DNA of 64,000 bases from Bacillaceae bacterium JMAK1 (GCA_012970285.1 JIBW01000007.1:310001-374000); one strand, 5' to 3'. Shown: positions 18,270 through 27,724, numbered from the stretch's first letter. A program made the numbers and translations. Notes: a model not told the origin generated them from the sequence alone.

Positions 18270-19288
18270 TTAAGGCGTAAATGATGCAATGACTAAGCCT
18301 TGGAACGGGAGCTCTTGAATTAAAGTATTCGTAGAGGGATCAATTACATAAATAATGTCATTATCGAAGTCACTAATATAAGCACGACGAAAAGTTGGGT
18401 TAACTGCAACAGATCTCGTGTTCACATTCCTGTCTATCGTAATCGTGTCCAGTAAAGTGTTAGTATTTCCATCCACTAAATATGCAAGAACATTGGTTGG
18501 ATTATCAAAGTTTAGAGATGAAATATAAATTCGGTTATTAACTTCGTCGATACCTAAGTCGGGGGATAAATTCCCAGGTTCAGCAAGAGGAATTGTCGTT
18601 ACAATGGTGTCGCTGTTGCCATCAATGACGGTGATTATGTTAGCCGAATTTGGCGTCAAGTTATTTAGAATATAGATTAGATTTGTTGTTGAATTTACAC
18701 CTGCTGAGTCCGCGGCATTCGGCGAGATGTTAACCGTATTAATTTATGTGTTAGTGATTAGGTCAAGGGTGTATACATTTTCAACGAAAGAAATGGGTAC
18801 ATAACCTCTGCTCGTCAAAGGATTTAGAGTGAACCTTCCTCCAGTGCCACCAGTTTGAGGGACATCAATTGTTGTACTCAATTGATAGTTGTTATCGGGA
18901 TCAAATCCAAATACCTTAAAGTCTGCACCTGTATAGACGGTATTATTACTTGGATTATATCCAATTTGATGAATAAAACGCCCTCCTGCCGGTACAGGCG
19001 TTTGAGCAATTAATTGATAACTGGTTAAGTCAATTACACTTAATCCTAATTCGGATGCGACAAAGATCACATTCTTCCTGTATTGATCAAAATATCTGTA
19101 GGTGTGCCTACATTTTCAATCTCTGTAACGATTTGACCTTTCGCTACGTCATATACTGTAATTCCTCCATCTCGACCAATAAACAATAAATCTTCAGTAA
19201 TTGGAACTGGCGGTGGCGGTGTAGGTGTAGGTGATATGTTCCCTGGACCATTAATTAAATGATTATTAATTGTGATTCGTTTTTTCAT
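18270..19288 (-). pseudogene. Broken YVTN-type beta-propeller surface protein
   Basis: Three consecutive open pieces form one protein of about 340 residues. It starts MKKRITINNHLINGPGNI, has a proline/threonine linker (PTPTPPPPVP), then repeated 40-residue propeller blades with motifs such as DLLFIGRDGGITVYDV, IYVIDPSTNTLIQELPF and NNRIYISS. Two lesions are visible: a one-base loss near 19071-19075 (restoring an A gives GRNVIFVAS) and an in-frame TAA at 18744-18746 between DLITNT and INTVNISPN, one change from CAA. Good ribosome binding site (AAAGGAGTG). Likely function before decay: secreted or spore-surface scaffold. A sequencing error could explain one lesion, less easily both. Confidence 0.8.
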
Positions 19289-19307
19289 ATTTTCACTCCT
19301 TTATTAT

Positions 19308-19336
19308 TAGGATATGAATCTTGGAATTGTTTGTAT
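19308..19336 (-). promoter_or_regulatory. Sigma-K-like promoter before the beta-propeller gene
   Basis: On the minus strand AC (19333-19334), 16 nt, then CATATCCTA (19308-19316) matches the sigma-K consensus (AC-16/17-CATAnnnTA). It would start transcription just before the ribosome binding site, implying expression late in the mother cell and a spore coat or exosporium destination. Pattern match only. Confidence 0.5.
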
Positions 19337-19402
19337 GGATGAACATCAGGTTGTAGGGCTGTATGTTGAAAATGAGTACGTATAAAGCGAATGGATCATA
19401 TA

Positions 19403-19463
19403 GCCCTTAACAGGGCGCTAGCATTTTAAGGTCATTAAGTAGCTACTACATGCTACTTTTTTT
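19403..19463 (+). promoter_or_regulatory. Two hairpins upstream of the sigma factor gene
   Basis: GCCC-n6-GGGC (19403-19416) is followed by AAGTAGC-n8-GCTACTT (19437-19458) and a T-run (to 19463), an intrinsic-terminator shape. No plus-strand gene ends here, so it may be an attenuator in the sigma operon leader or end a small transcript. Confidence 0.45.
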
Positions 19464-19541
19464 ATGTTTTGAACATCTGACATAAAAAAATGATAGAAAT
19501 TGAAAAGTGAAAACGTATTAGAGGGTATGAGGAGGGAGCAT

Positions 19542-20081
19542 GTGGAGATAAGTGAAAAAAACGCAGTAAAACAGCTGAAGAAAAAGAATGAAAAGGCACT
19601 GCAATATGTGATTGATACTTATGGTGGTCTCGTTAAACATATCGTCTACAAGTACCTCTACAAATACCCTCTAGAACGAGAAGAGTGTATAAATGATGTG
19701 TTCTGGGTCGTTTGGGATAAGATTAGTGAATTTGATCCGAAGAAGAACAGCCTGAAAAATTGGATTGCTGCAGTCGCTTCCCACAAAGCGATTGATTATA
19801 AGCGTAAGAAGTTAAGGTTACTTGCTAGGGAGTCTAGTACAGATGGTGATGGAAAAATAACATACTATGATGACTTGAGAAAGCAAGAAAGAGCGTTGCA
19901 GGAAGAAGTTGAAGAGTTACTCAATCATTTACCAGAAAAGGATCGGAACCTTTTTCGTAGTTATTATTTAGAGGGAGAACAGACAAGAGCTTTAGAAAAG
20001 AAGTTTGGACTCTCGTCATCCGTAATATACAATCGTTTGTCACGAGGAAGAAAACAACTGCGCAAGCTTTTCAGAAATTAG
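19542..20081 (+). CDS. ECF-type RNA polymerase sigma factor
   Basis: Sigma-70 family factor with region 2 (ALQYVIDTYGGLVKHIVYKYL; ECINDVFWVVWDKISEFDP; LKNWIAAVASHKAIDYKRK) and region 4 (LLNHLPEKDRNLFRSYYLEG; SSSVIYNRLSRGRKQLRK). Start chosen at GTG 19542, 6 nt after AGGAGG; the frame is open from 19500, but upstream ATG 19527 overlaps the binding site. This gives 179 residues. Directly followed by a DUF4179 membrane protein, the usual partner that holds such sigma factors inactive. Likely activates its own operon under an envelope signal. Confidence 0.88.
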   Translation: MEISEKNAVKQLKKKNEKALQYVIDTYGGLVKHIVYKYLYKYPLEREECINDVFWVVWDKISEFDPKKNSLKNWIAAVASHKAIDYKRKKLRLLARESSTDGDGKITYYDDLRKQERALQEEVEELLNHLPEKDRNLFRSYYLEGEQTRALEKKFGLSSSVIYNRLSRGRKQLRKLFRN

Positions 20082-20096
20082 AAAAGAGGTGAAACC

Positions 20097-21137
20097 ATGA
20101 ATAAGCTGTATAGGAAATTAAATCGAGCCAACTTTTCTAACTTACAAAATGAAGAAGAATTAAGTCTTTCTGAGAAAGAGAGAATTAGAAGGCATATTGA
20201 ATCGAAAAAGCCGATTCGTAAATCTAAACATGTGGTGATGTTATCCGTGACGTCACTTATGGCTGCAATCATTTTAATTGGAACCATTGAACCGCGAGTT
20301 CTCGCTAATGTGCCTTGGATTGGATCGTCAATCAGTGGATTCTTAATGAATGAAGGTGAAGAACAAGTTGATCTTGATGATTACGTGACAGTCGTAGGCA
20401 CTCACGTGGAAGACAAAGACATAGAAGTAACACTTAATGAGGTGATGTATGATAACCATCGTCTGATTGTAAGCACAACATTCTATTCCACAGAACTAGA
20501 TTTAACTGATTATATGCTTCCTATGCCAAACCTTAAAGTAAATGGCGAAGATGTTTTACAGGGTGCATCTGGTCAGCGGGACATTGTTGATGAACATACA
20601 ATGACTCTGTTTAGCTCGGTCCATATTGACGATGACTTCTCTTCCTTATTATATGAAAAACCAATTGAAATTACGTACTCTCATTTCCTTCATCAGACGA
20701 CAGATCATGTGATTGAAGGAGAGTGGTCATTCGCATTTGAAACATCTGGTGCAGAACTATCTGAAGATACGAAGGTCATTGATATTAATAAAACAATCCA
20801 ACTCGATAATGGACAAGTTGTTGAAGTGGATGCATTTGCAATTAGCCCAGGATCTTCGACACTACACTATACAATGTACAATAATGAAGAAGCTGAACCA
20901 CTTGATTGGGAGTATGATGTCATCTTTGAAATGTATGATCAAGATGGGAATATCATTAAACCTGAAGCTGGTCAGACGTTGAGCGAGAATTCTTTCTGGC
21001 AATATGGTCGATTATCAGAAAGTATTGATGAACTGACATTTATTCCAATTGTCAAATCAGGCAGGGAAGGCGAAGCTAAAGAAGAGATTCATAATAGGTT
21101 AGTAGATGAAGAAATTCAAATAACGGTAAAGCAGTAA
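20097..21137 (+). CDS. DUF4179-type anti-sigma factor
   Basis: 346 residues: a cytoplasmic N-terminus of about 45 residues rich in Lys/Arg/Glu, one membrane helix (residues about 47-66), then the DUF4179 start (NVPWIGSSISGFLM) and an extracellular beta-rich domain. Starts 15 nt after the sigma gene behind AAAAGAGGTG. Inference from family and position: binds the sigma factor and releases it on an external signal; no zinc-binding HxxxCxxC motif is present. Confidence 0.85.
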   Translation: MNKLYRKLNRANFSNLQNEEELSLSEKERIRRHIESKKPIRKSKHVVMLSVTSLMAAIILIGTIEPRVLANVPWIGSSISGFLMNEGEEQVDLDDYVTVVGTHVEDKDIEVTLNEVMYDNHRLIVSTTFYSTELDLTDYMLPMPNLKVNGEDVLQGASGQRDIVDEHTMTLFSSVHIDDDFSSLLYEKPIEITYSHFLHQTTDHVIEGEWSFAFETSGAELSEDTKVIDINKTIQLDNGQVVEVDAFAISPGSSTLHYTMYNNEEAEPLDWEYDVIFEMYDQDGNIIKPEAGQTLSENSFWQYGRLSESIDELTFIPIVKSGREGEAKEEIHNRLVDEEIQITVKQ

Positions 21138-21197
21138 TGAAGTTGAGATGTTTACTGAAGATCGTTTATGGCTATCAATACTTAACGGGGTGAAGCT

Positions 21198-21971
21198 ATG
21201 AAAGTGCCAACTAGGTTAGGTACGGATAATCAGGGATTTATTAGTAATCAAACAAATAAAAACAAACTACAAGATGAATTTAAACCGATCCTTCAAACTA
21301 TTGTTCAATCGCTTAGAAGTGTATTTGAACATAAATTGCACAGCATTTATGTTTATGGAAGTGTCGCAAGAGGTGAAGCGATCCCTTTTAAGTCGGATGT
21401 AGACTTAACTGTTATTTTACATTCATCGATTACTGCCAAAGAGAAAGATAGGATTGGGCATAAAACTAGTGAAATTCTGAAAGGTAACAATTTAATAATA
21501 AAAGTTGATTATGATATTGGTGAATTAATCGATGTCGTAGAACGAGACAATTATTATGAGTGGGGATTTTGGTTAAGGCACATGTGCTATTGTATCTACG
21601 GCAAAGATCTATCAATAAAATTTCCGGCAATGAAACCTAATCGCATGATTAGTCGAGCACTTAGTAAGGACCTCATCCCAACAATCAATGAACAAATACA
21701 GGATTTAAAAAGTGATAAAGAGATATCAATAGTTAAAAAACGTAGTGTTCTAAAGAAACTGATCCGAGGCGCATATCTAACTGTAAATGTGCAAGATGAA
21801 AGCTGGTCGACAAGAACAAATGAGAATTTAGAAATTCTATCTCTATATTTCCCGAATGAAGCAATCGTTAAAGAACTTCACTTATTTTATGAAACAGAAG
21901 AAGTGCTGGACAATTACAAGTACCATCACTTACTTCAGAGATATAAGTTGTGGTATGAGAAACAGTACTAA
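21198..21971 (+). CDS. Nucleotidyltransferase-domain protein
   Basis: 257 residues. The DNA polymerase beta-type nucleotidyltransferase motif is intact: IYVYGSVARGEAIPFKSDVDLTVIL (GS, then DxD) near residues 50-75, with a further Asp in VDYDIGEL. The C-terminal half is helical, as in aminoglycoside or small-molecule nucleotidyltransferases. Substrate unknown; no HEPN partner is adjacent, so it is probably not a MNT/HEPN toxin-antitoxin. ATG follows GGGGTGAAG. Confidence 0.75.
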   Translation: MKVPTRLGTDNQGFISNQTNKNKLQDEFKPILQTIVQSLRSVFEHKLHSIYVYGSVARGEAIPFKSDVDLTVILHSSITAKEKDRIGHKTSEILKGNNLIIKVDYDIGELIDVVERDNYYEWGFWLRHMCYCIYGKDLSIKFPAMKPNRMISRALSKDLIPTINEQIQDLKSDKEISIVKKRSVLKKLIRGAYLTVNVQDESWSTRTNENLEILSLYFPNEAIVKELHLFYETEEVLDNYKYHHLLQRYKLWYEKQY

Positions 21972-22006
21972 ACACCAAAAATTCTTTTAATATTGGGAGG
22001 TTTCGT

Positions 22007-22354
22007 ATGCGTAAGTCGCTGAGCCTTATACTACTGATTATTTTAATGGTAGGCTGTAGTAACAGTGAGTTAAAACGTTACTCAGGAACGATAACAGAAA
22101 TAACAAACGGGAATAATGGTTACGAACGTGTAACGGTTGAAGGATTTAATGGTGGAGAGGAAGACACAATCATATTTACCGTTCCAAATGATGTAACCGA
22201 AGGCGTCGAAGTAGGAGAGCAGGTCTCTGTCTATTATGACCCGGATGCTTTGAGAGAAGATTCGTTACCGCCGACACAAGATGGTGTTGAGAGGATCGAA
22301 TTAAATGAAGAGGAAAGTTATACGAGCACCGCTTTAGCTAAATCTAAAGGTTAA
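22007..22354 (+). CDS. Small lipoprotein
   Basis: 115 residues. Signal peptide with lipobox MVGC at residue 17, then SNSELKRYSGTITEI and a beta-rich domain whose pattern (SGTITEI, VTVEG, DTIIFTVP, GEQVSVYYDP) resembles an OB-like fold seen in DUF3221-type lipoproteins. Function unknown. Ribosome binding site GGGAGG, monocistronic. Confidence 0.7.
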   Translation: MRKSLSLILLIILMVGCSNSELKRYSGTITEITNGNNGYERVTVEGFNGGEEDTIIFTVPNDVTEGVEVGEQVSVYYDPDALREDSLPPTQDGVERIELNEEESYTSTALAKSKG

Positions 22355-22464
22355 CCACACATAGATTGCTAAACTTTTTTGATGACATCAAGAAATGATA
22401 TCCTATATTAATTATTAAATTCGCTTTGAGTTACAACAGAAGAAGCTCAAAAGGAGCAGTTTAT

Positions 22465-24228
22465 ATGAATCATAAAAGGAATACTTCATACTATACCGAA
22501 CGGTATCGCCCTCAGTTTCATTTTTCAACACCTAAGGGCAATTTGGCAGATCCTAACGGCCTTGTCTATTACAAAAATAACTATCATCTTTTTCATCAAA
22601 AAGATGGCAACTGGGCTCATGCATTTAGCCATGATTTGCTGCATTGGAATCATCTTCCCCTTGCATTGGAGCACGATGAATTAGGGCAAGCGTTATCTGG
22701 TAGTATCGTTGTTGACAAGAGTAATTGTTCAGGGTTGTTTAACGGTGGTGAAGGATTACTCGCTTTTTACACGAGTACGGTCGGGGGAGAAGCACAGTCT
22801 TTAGCTTATAGTACAGATGAAGGAGTAACATGGCAGCGACATAAGAAAAATCCAATTATTGAAAACCCTGGCATAAAAGATTTTCGTGACCCTAAAGTAT
22901 TATGGCATGAGTCGACAAAGCATTGGGTAATGGTCGTTGCCACAGATCAGACGGTTACCTTTTATCGATCAACAAACTTAGTAGACTGGGCGTACAGTAG
23001 TCAATTCGGAATGGAAGAAGGGCTACATGCAGCGGTGTGGGAATGCCCAGACCTATTTTCTTTACCTGTTGATGGAAATCAAGAAGAGCAAAAGTGGGTG
23101 CTGCATGTAAGTGTTGGCGATAACGATGAAACAAAAGGGTCGACTGCACAATATTTTATCGGTGAATTTGATGGTCGAATGTTTCATAACGATAATGATC
23201 CAAGAGAAATATTAATCACAGATTTTGGGCAGGATTTTTATGCAGCACAAACGTTCTCCAATCTTTACTCTCGTACAATTTGGATTGGATGGATGGCGAA
23301 TTGGCGCTACCCGTATCAATCGCCAACGTCCCCATGGTCGGGGGCAATGTCTTTTCCTAGAGAATTGAGTCTGAAAACAAATAAGCAGAACCAATTACGT
23401 CTTGTCCAACAACCAATTTTAGAGCTTGATAACATCAAATCAAAGCGCAGATCATTTGAAGAGTTTATGGTTGAACAGGAGCCACATACTCTAGATTTTA
23501 GCGGTACTAACTATATGTTAGAAGCGACAATTTCATGGGAAGATCTTCGTGAATTTGGTCTGCGACTTCGACATGGTGATGGTGTTGAAACCTTAGTTGG
23601 TGTAGATGTTGAGTATGATAAGGTATTTATTGATCGCACGAATGCTGGAATGAAAGAGATTATTGATCGAAATGGGGAGGTATTTCCATTCGGTCAACGC
23701 TATGAAACGAACTATGACGCAAGCAAAGGGAGCATTGAGTTGTGTGTGTTAGTAGATGAATCTTCTATTGAAGTATTCGTTCAAGAAGGCATGACAATCT
23801 TCACTTCGTTAATTTACACCGAACCTACTAATGATGGAATTGAGTGGTATGCGGAGAATGGTACAATAATAGTTCAACACTTAACGATTACTTATCTTAA
23901 GAATACTTGGAGAGATAAAAGTCTTGGCTATGACCGATTGGTTTCAAATGTTGAGTGCGTGTCTTTGCAGGAAGGAGAAACGACAAAGTTGCTTGCAAAG
24001 CTCAAGCCAGATGAAGCAGAAAGTCAGTATGAAATACTATGGGAGAGTTCCAATAAAGACATTGCAACCATTCAACACACGAACGGACAAGAGTGTTTGT
24101 TGGAAGCCGTAAACGAGGGAGAAGTAATGGTTTCTGTTAAAGAAATTTGCTCAGGACTTTCAAAGAATATAAACGTCACTGTTCATGGGAAGCCAACACT
24201 AGCTGAGCGTATAAAGCAATGGTTTTAA
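22465..24228 (+). CDS. GH32 fructan hydrolase (levanase/sucrase type) with C-terminal Ig-like domain
   Basis: Hydrolyses beta-fructosyl bonds in sucrose, levan or inulin-type substrates. All three GH32 acidic motifs are visible: NLADPNGL (nucleophile Asp), FRDPKV, and WECPDLF (acid/base Glu). The five-bladed propeller is followed by the GH32 beta-sandwich and then a Big_2-like domain (residues about 490-580; SVEEGE-like LQEGETTKL, WESSNKDIATI). ATG 22465 follows AAAAGGAG; the frame opens at 22426 without a binding site. 587 residues. Odd: no signal peptide although Ig-like domains usually go with secreted enzymes, and no sugar transporter is adjacent. Confidence 0.88.
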   Translation: MNHKRNTSYYTERYRPQFHFSTPKGNLADPNGLVYYKNNYHLFHQKDGNWAHAFSHDLLHWNHLPLALEHDELGQALSGSIVVDKSNCSGLFNGGEGLLAFYTSTVGGEAQSLAYSTDEGVTWQRHKKNPIIENPGIKDFRDPKVLWHESTKHWVMVVATDQTVTFYRSTNLVDWAYSSQFGMEEGLHAAVWECPDLFSLPVDGNQEEQKWVLHVSVGDNDETKGSTAQYFIGEFDGRMFHNDNDPREILITDFGQDFYAAQTFSNLYSRTIWIGWMANWRYPYQSPTSPWSGAMSFPRELSLKTNKQNQLRLVQQPILELDNIKSKRRSFEEFMVEQEPHTLDFSGTNYMLEATISWEDLREFGLRLRHGDGVETLVGVDVEYDKVFIDRTNAGMKEIIDRNGEVFPFGQRYETNYDASKGSIELCVLVDESSIEVFVQEGMTIFTSLIYTEPTNDGIEWYAENGTIIVQHLTITYLKNTWRDKSLGYDRLVSNVECVSLQEGETTKLLAKLKPDEAESQYEILWESSNKDIATIQHTNGQECLLEAVNEGEVMVSVKEICSGLSKNINVTVHGKPTLAERIKQWF

Positions 24229-24547
24229 TAGGCTATCAACATTATTAGGTTATAGAATACCTTAGTGAGTGTGTAGTTATCATGTCACATATTTCTTACT
24301 TAGTGAAGAGCAACCCAACAATGGATAGATTACTCAAAATCTTGTATAGCTATGCTCCTATAATTGTCATTGTCTATGGCTAACGAGAGCGGTTCAGGTT
24401 TAACAAAAAAGGTTGGGTCATCACTGGATTGACCAATACTAAAAGGCAAATAATAAAAAAGTCTTATAATAGTAAGACCCAAACTGATTACCCATTATAA
24501 TTGTAGAATGGATAATCAGTTTGGGTTTTTTGTTTTAAAATATTCTT
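24229..24547 (+). other. Intergenic gap with terminator
   Basis: A long hairpin (24477-24496 with 24507-24526, interrupted by one mismatch) followed by TTTTT ends transcription before the convergent permease gene. A 33-codon frame at 24281 has no ribosome binding site. Nothing else is recognisable. Confidence 0.7.
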
Positions 24548-26518
24548 TTACAACCTCTTTATAATATATAAAATGTATGGAGCACCGATTAAGGCAACCA
24601 GTAATCCAGAAGGAATCTCTTTAGGGAATAGTAAGAACCGGCTTAAAAAATCAGCTGTTACGAGCAACATCCCTCCAATGGCTATTGAAGCTGGTATAAC
24701 ACGGTGATTTTTTGTGCCGACTAATCCTCTTGCTGCATGAGGTGCAAGTAATCCAATAAAGCCAATAGCGCCTACGACAGCTACGGTAGCACTTCCGATT
24801 ATGACAGCAAGGATTATTGTTCCTATACGCATTAATTTGACATTTAGACCTAATCCAGTGGACACCTGTTGGTGAAGACCTAAAAGATCTAGTTCTTTTG
24901 ATAACCAATACGAAATTGGGACTATAAGAACGAGAATAGAAACCAAGAAGTATACGTTTTGCCAATTCATACCGTAGGTGCTTCCTGCAAGCCACAATAA
25001 AGCTGGAGCTACACCAATCGTTGCTTTTACCGTTAGGATTTGAATAATTCCAGATCCAACGGCGGAAACGGCTACACCCATTAAAGCTAAGGAGATGGGT
25101 TCCCAATCAGAACGTTTCGTTGCTAGTAAAATCGTGACGATCGCAAGTGTCGATCCAACTACAGCACCTACAGGCACAAAAGCAAACGATAAAGTAGGAA
25201 AGAGAACGATGATTGTAAGTGCCCCCGCACCGCCACCAGATGTAATTCCTAGGATAGACGGGTCACCTAAGGGATTTCGTAGCACACTTTGGAGGAGTAC
25301 ACCACAAAGTGCAAGAAGTGCTCCGACAAGAAACGCTGTAAGTATCCGAGGCCACCGATATCGAACTGAAAACTCTTGGAAAAGGGAACCAGAAATTAAG
25401 TCTTGTACAGAATCAAAGCTTCCGCCACCATACATGAGTGAGACAAGTGCTACACCAAAAGTTAATAAAATCAAAGCAGCATACAAGATAGGTAAAGGAA
25501 GTGAGGATTCTCTTCCATTTAACGTTATTTTGCTCGATGCATACCTTTTTCCCATTCGATACGCCAAGTACATAAGCCAAGGTCCGCCTACGATCGCAGT
25601 CATTGCACCTACAGGTATTTCACCACCAGGTTGTACGAAGCGTGCCAATGCATCTGCTGCAATGAGCAAGAAGGCTCCCCAAACAAATGTATGGATAAAC
25701 TGCTGACGATGCCCTTTGATGCCAAGAAGTCGTACAATATGAGGAGCCATTAAACCGATGAATCCAATCGGTCCAACTACACTGACTGTTGCTGCAGCAA
25801 GTGTAATGGCTAAAATCCAACCAATTAACTTTACTCGTTCGGTAGCGAGCCCAAGCCCGGTGGCACCCTCATCGCCTAGTAATAGGAGGTCAAAGTTTTT
25901 CCCATTAAAAAGAAGCAGTATTGCCGAAATAAAAATAAAAGGTAAAGCAAACTGCACCCCAGCCCAGTTGTTTTGAATTAGAGTACCTGCCCCCCATAAA
26001 AACAGCCCGTTTGTTTCTTGTTCAAACATTAATTGCAGTCCGCTAGTAATTGCACCAAAAAGCAATGTTATGATCATGCCAGTAAGAGCAACCTTAACAG
26101 GCTCCATCCCCCGTCCGACGAGCAAAAATACGAGAATAGCCGCAGTGCAAGAACCGACAAATGCAAAGAGAAATGGGAAGTTCGCCGCTACAGTTGGAAA
26201 GAAAATAGCGCCAGCAGACACAAAAAGAAAAGCGCCTGAATTAATTCCCAACGTACCTGCTGATGCCAATGGATTGCGAGTTAGTGTTTGTAGGAGAAGC
26301 CCTGCCATGGCAAGTGCTCCTCCTGCTAAAATTCCAATTACTAGGCGTGGAAGTCGAATGCCAAGCAAAATGGCTTGCAATCTTTCATCCGTCCAGGATG
26401 CGATTAGAATGTCCGTCCAATAATAGTCAGCTTGACCTTGCGTTAGATGGATGAGCGACACGAGTAAAAGTAAAAAGGTACCGAGCAATAATAATCTAAG
26501 TTGTCGGAACTGTAACAT
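24548..26518 (-). CDS. Fused FecCD/FhuB-type siderophore permease
   Basis: Membrane component of an iron-siderophore ABC importer, 656 residues made of two tandem FecCD domains (about 1-325 and 330-656), each with around ten helices. Both halves repeat the FecCD motifs: GxRLPRLxxGxLxGxALAxxGxxLQ, NPLA/NPLGDP, and VGxIGFIGLxAPHxxR. Fused permeases like this are known as FhuB. It starts 1 nt after the stop of the binding protein gene. No ATPase gene is adjacent, so it must share one encoded elsewhere. Confidence 0.92.
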   Translation of the reverse strand: MLQFRQLRLLLLGTFLLLLVSLIHLTQGQADYYWTDILIASWTDERLQAILLGIRLPRLVIGILAGGALAMAGLLLQTLTRNPLASAGTLGINSGAFLFVSAGAIFFPTVAANFPFLFAFVGSCTAAILVFLLVGRGMEPVKVALTGMIITLLFGAITSGLQLMFEQETNGLFLWGAGTLIQNNWAGVQFALPFIFISAILLLFNGKNFDLLLLGDEGATGLGLATERVKLIGWILAITLAAATVSVVGPIGFIGLMAPHIVRLLGIKGHRQQFIHTFVWGAFLLIAADALARFVQPGGEIPVGAMTAIVGGPWLMYLAYRMGKRYASSKITLNGRESSLPLPILYAALILLTFGVALVSLMYGGGSFDSVQDLISGSLFQEFSVRYRWPRILTAFLVGALLALCGVLLQSVLRNPLGDPSILGITSGGGAGALTIIVLFPTLSFAFVPVGAVVGSTLAIVTILLATKRSDWEPISLALMGVAVSAVGSGIIQILTVKATIGVAPALLWLAGSTYGMNWQNVYFLVSILVLIVPISYWLSKELDLLGLHQQVSTGLGLNVKLMRIGTIILAVIIGSATVAVVGAIGFIGLLAPHAARGLVGTKNHRVIPASIAIGGMLLVTADFLSRFLLFPKEIPSGLLVALIGAPYILYIIKRL

Positions 26519-26519
26519 A

Positions 26520-27500
26520 TTAGTCCTCTTCTAATACAGCAACGGTACGTTCAACAAGTGTTTTGGCGGCTAATGGACCTCCGTATGGCCACGTGTCCCC
26601 GCCTAAAGCAAACACATTGTCCTTTTGTACAAAGGTTAAGTCCTTCCATACAGCGTTATCGCTTAAATGCTCTTCAAAAATATTGTCACTATCTTGCACG
26701 ATATGCATAAAGTTAGATTCTTCTATTTTGGTTAATTCTTCTACACCAACTGTTGCAAATCCAGCTGATTCAAAATTGCCTGAATCATAAGCGTTTGTCA
26801 GGCCGATATTTTCTAATATTTTTACTGCAAGGGCGTTAGGGTTTGATAAACGAAATACAGGTGCTTGGTTGTCTGTATAGCCCATGGCAAGAGTGAATTC
26901 CGTCGTGTCCAATGATAATTGGTCAATCGTGTCATTCGCCTCTGTATAGATCGTATCTAATTCTTTTAGTACATCTTCAGCTTCATCCACCTTATCAACC
27001 GCCTTAGCAATTTCGATAAATGTATCTTCCATTTCTTCATATTGATCAATGCCTTCTTCTTCCTCAGGGTATGGATTATACGTAAGCGTAGGTGCAATCG
27101 CTTGTAACTCTTGCAATACGCTTTCGGTACGATTATCAAGCATAATAATTAAATCAGGCTTCAGACCAGCTATTACTTCTAAATTAGGCTCTGTACGTAA
27201 CCCAACGTCAACGACTTCATCTGATAACTCCGCATCAATATCTACCCAAGTCTCAAATCCTTCTATATCAGCTACACCTACTGGGTCTATTCCAAGAGCA
27301 AGTAAATTTTCTGCATATAACCACTCTAAAGCGATAACCCGTTCAGGTATTTCATCTAGCACCTGTTCACCATAAATATCTTTCACGACGATAGAATCTT
27401 CTGATGTTTCCGTAGCGTTATCTACTTCTGATGTTGCATCACAAGCAACTAAAACTAAAGCTAAAATTCCGAATCCTAAACAATTTATTCGTTTTCTCAT
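26520..27500 (-). CDS. Iron-siderophore-binding lipoprotein
   Basis: Substrate receptor of the importer. Signal peptide MRKRINCLGFGILALVLVAC with lipobox LVAC, then a periplasmic-binding-protein type III domain: PERVIALEWLYAENLLALG, DLIIMLDNR, VGVEELTKIEESNF, DTWPYGGPLAAKTL. Pattern is close to the YfiY/FhuD group (schizokinen/hydroxamate), though the ligand is inferred. ATG 27500 after GGGGTG; upstream frame to 27539 would run through the Fur box and is rejected. 326 residues. Confidence 0.92.
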   Translation of the reverse strand: MRKRINCLGFGILALVLVACDATSEVDNATETSEDSIVVKDIYGEQVLDEIPERVIALEWLYAENLLALGIDPVGVADIEGFETWVDIDAELSDEVVDVGLRTEPNLEVIAGLKPDLIIMLDNRTESVLQELQAIAPTLTYNPYPEEEEGIDQYEEMEDTFIEIAKAVDKVDEAEDVLKELDTIYTEANDTIDQLSLDTTEFTLAMGYTDNQAPVFRLSNPNALAVKILENIGLTNAYDSGNFESAGFATVGVEELTKIEESNFMHIVQDSDNIFEEHLSDNAVWKDLTFVQKDNVFALGGDTWPYGGPLAAKTLVERTVAVLEED

Positions 27501-27523
27501 ATGTACACCCCTATAATTAATAA

Positions 27524-27538
27524 TGATAATCATTATCA
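27524..27538 (-). promoter_or_regulatory. Fur box
   Basis: TGATAAT-C-ATTATCA, a perfect 7-1-7 inverted repeat, 23 nt upstream of the binding-protein start. This is the core Fur site of Bacillus and indicates iron repression of the two-gene operon. Confidence 0.93.
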
Positions 27539-27696
27539 ATTATACATTTTAAGTCAGGAAAAGCAATTCCTTTATTTTTTGTGAAAGAGAATGTAAATCA
27601 AAGGGTGTAGCTTAGGTTAGGTTAGTGTGAACAAAGTTTAATGCACCAATGTGGGTACATACGTATTTGAGTTCAATGCCAGTGATATACACAAAT

Positions 27697-27724
27697 AAAC
27701 CCCACCTGTATGAAAGGTGAGGTG
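27697..27724 (-). terminator. Terminator of the Xre/membrane-protein pair
   Basis: On the minus strand CCTCACCT-n7-AGGTGGGG (one G-T pair) followed by TTTATTTGT. Confidence 0.7.

Noticed and set aside
24281-24382. 33-codon plus-strand frame
   Set aside because: No ribosome binding site and no recognisable content.
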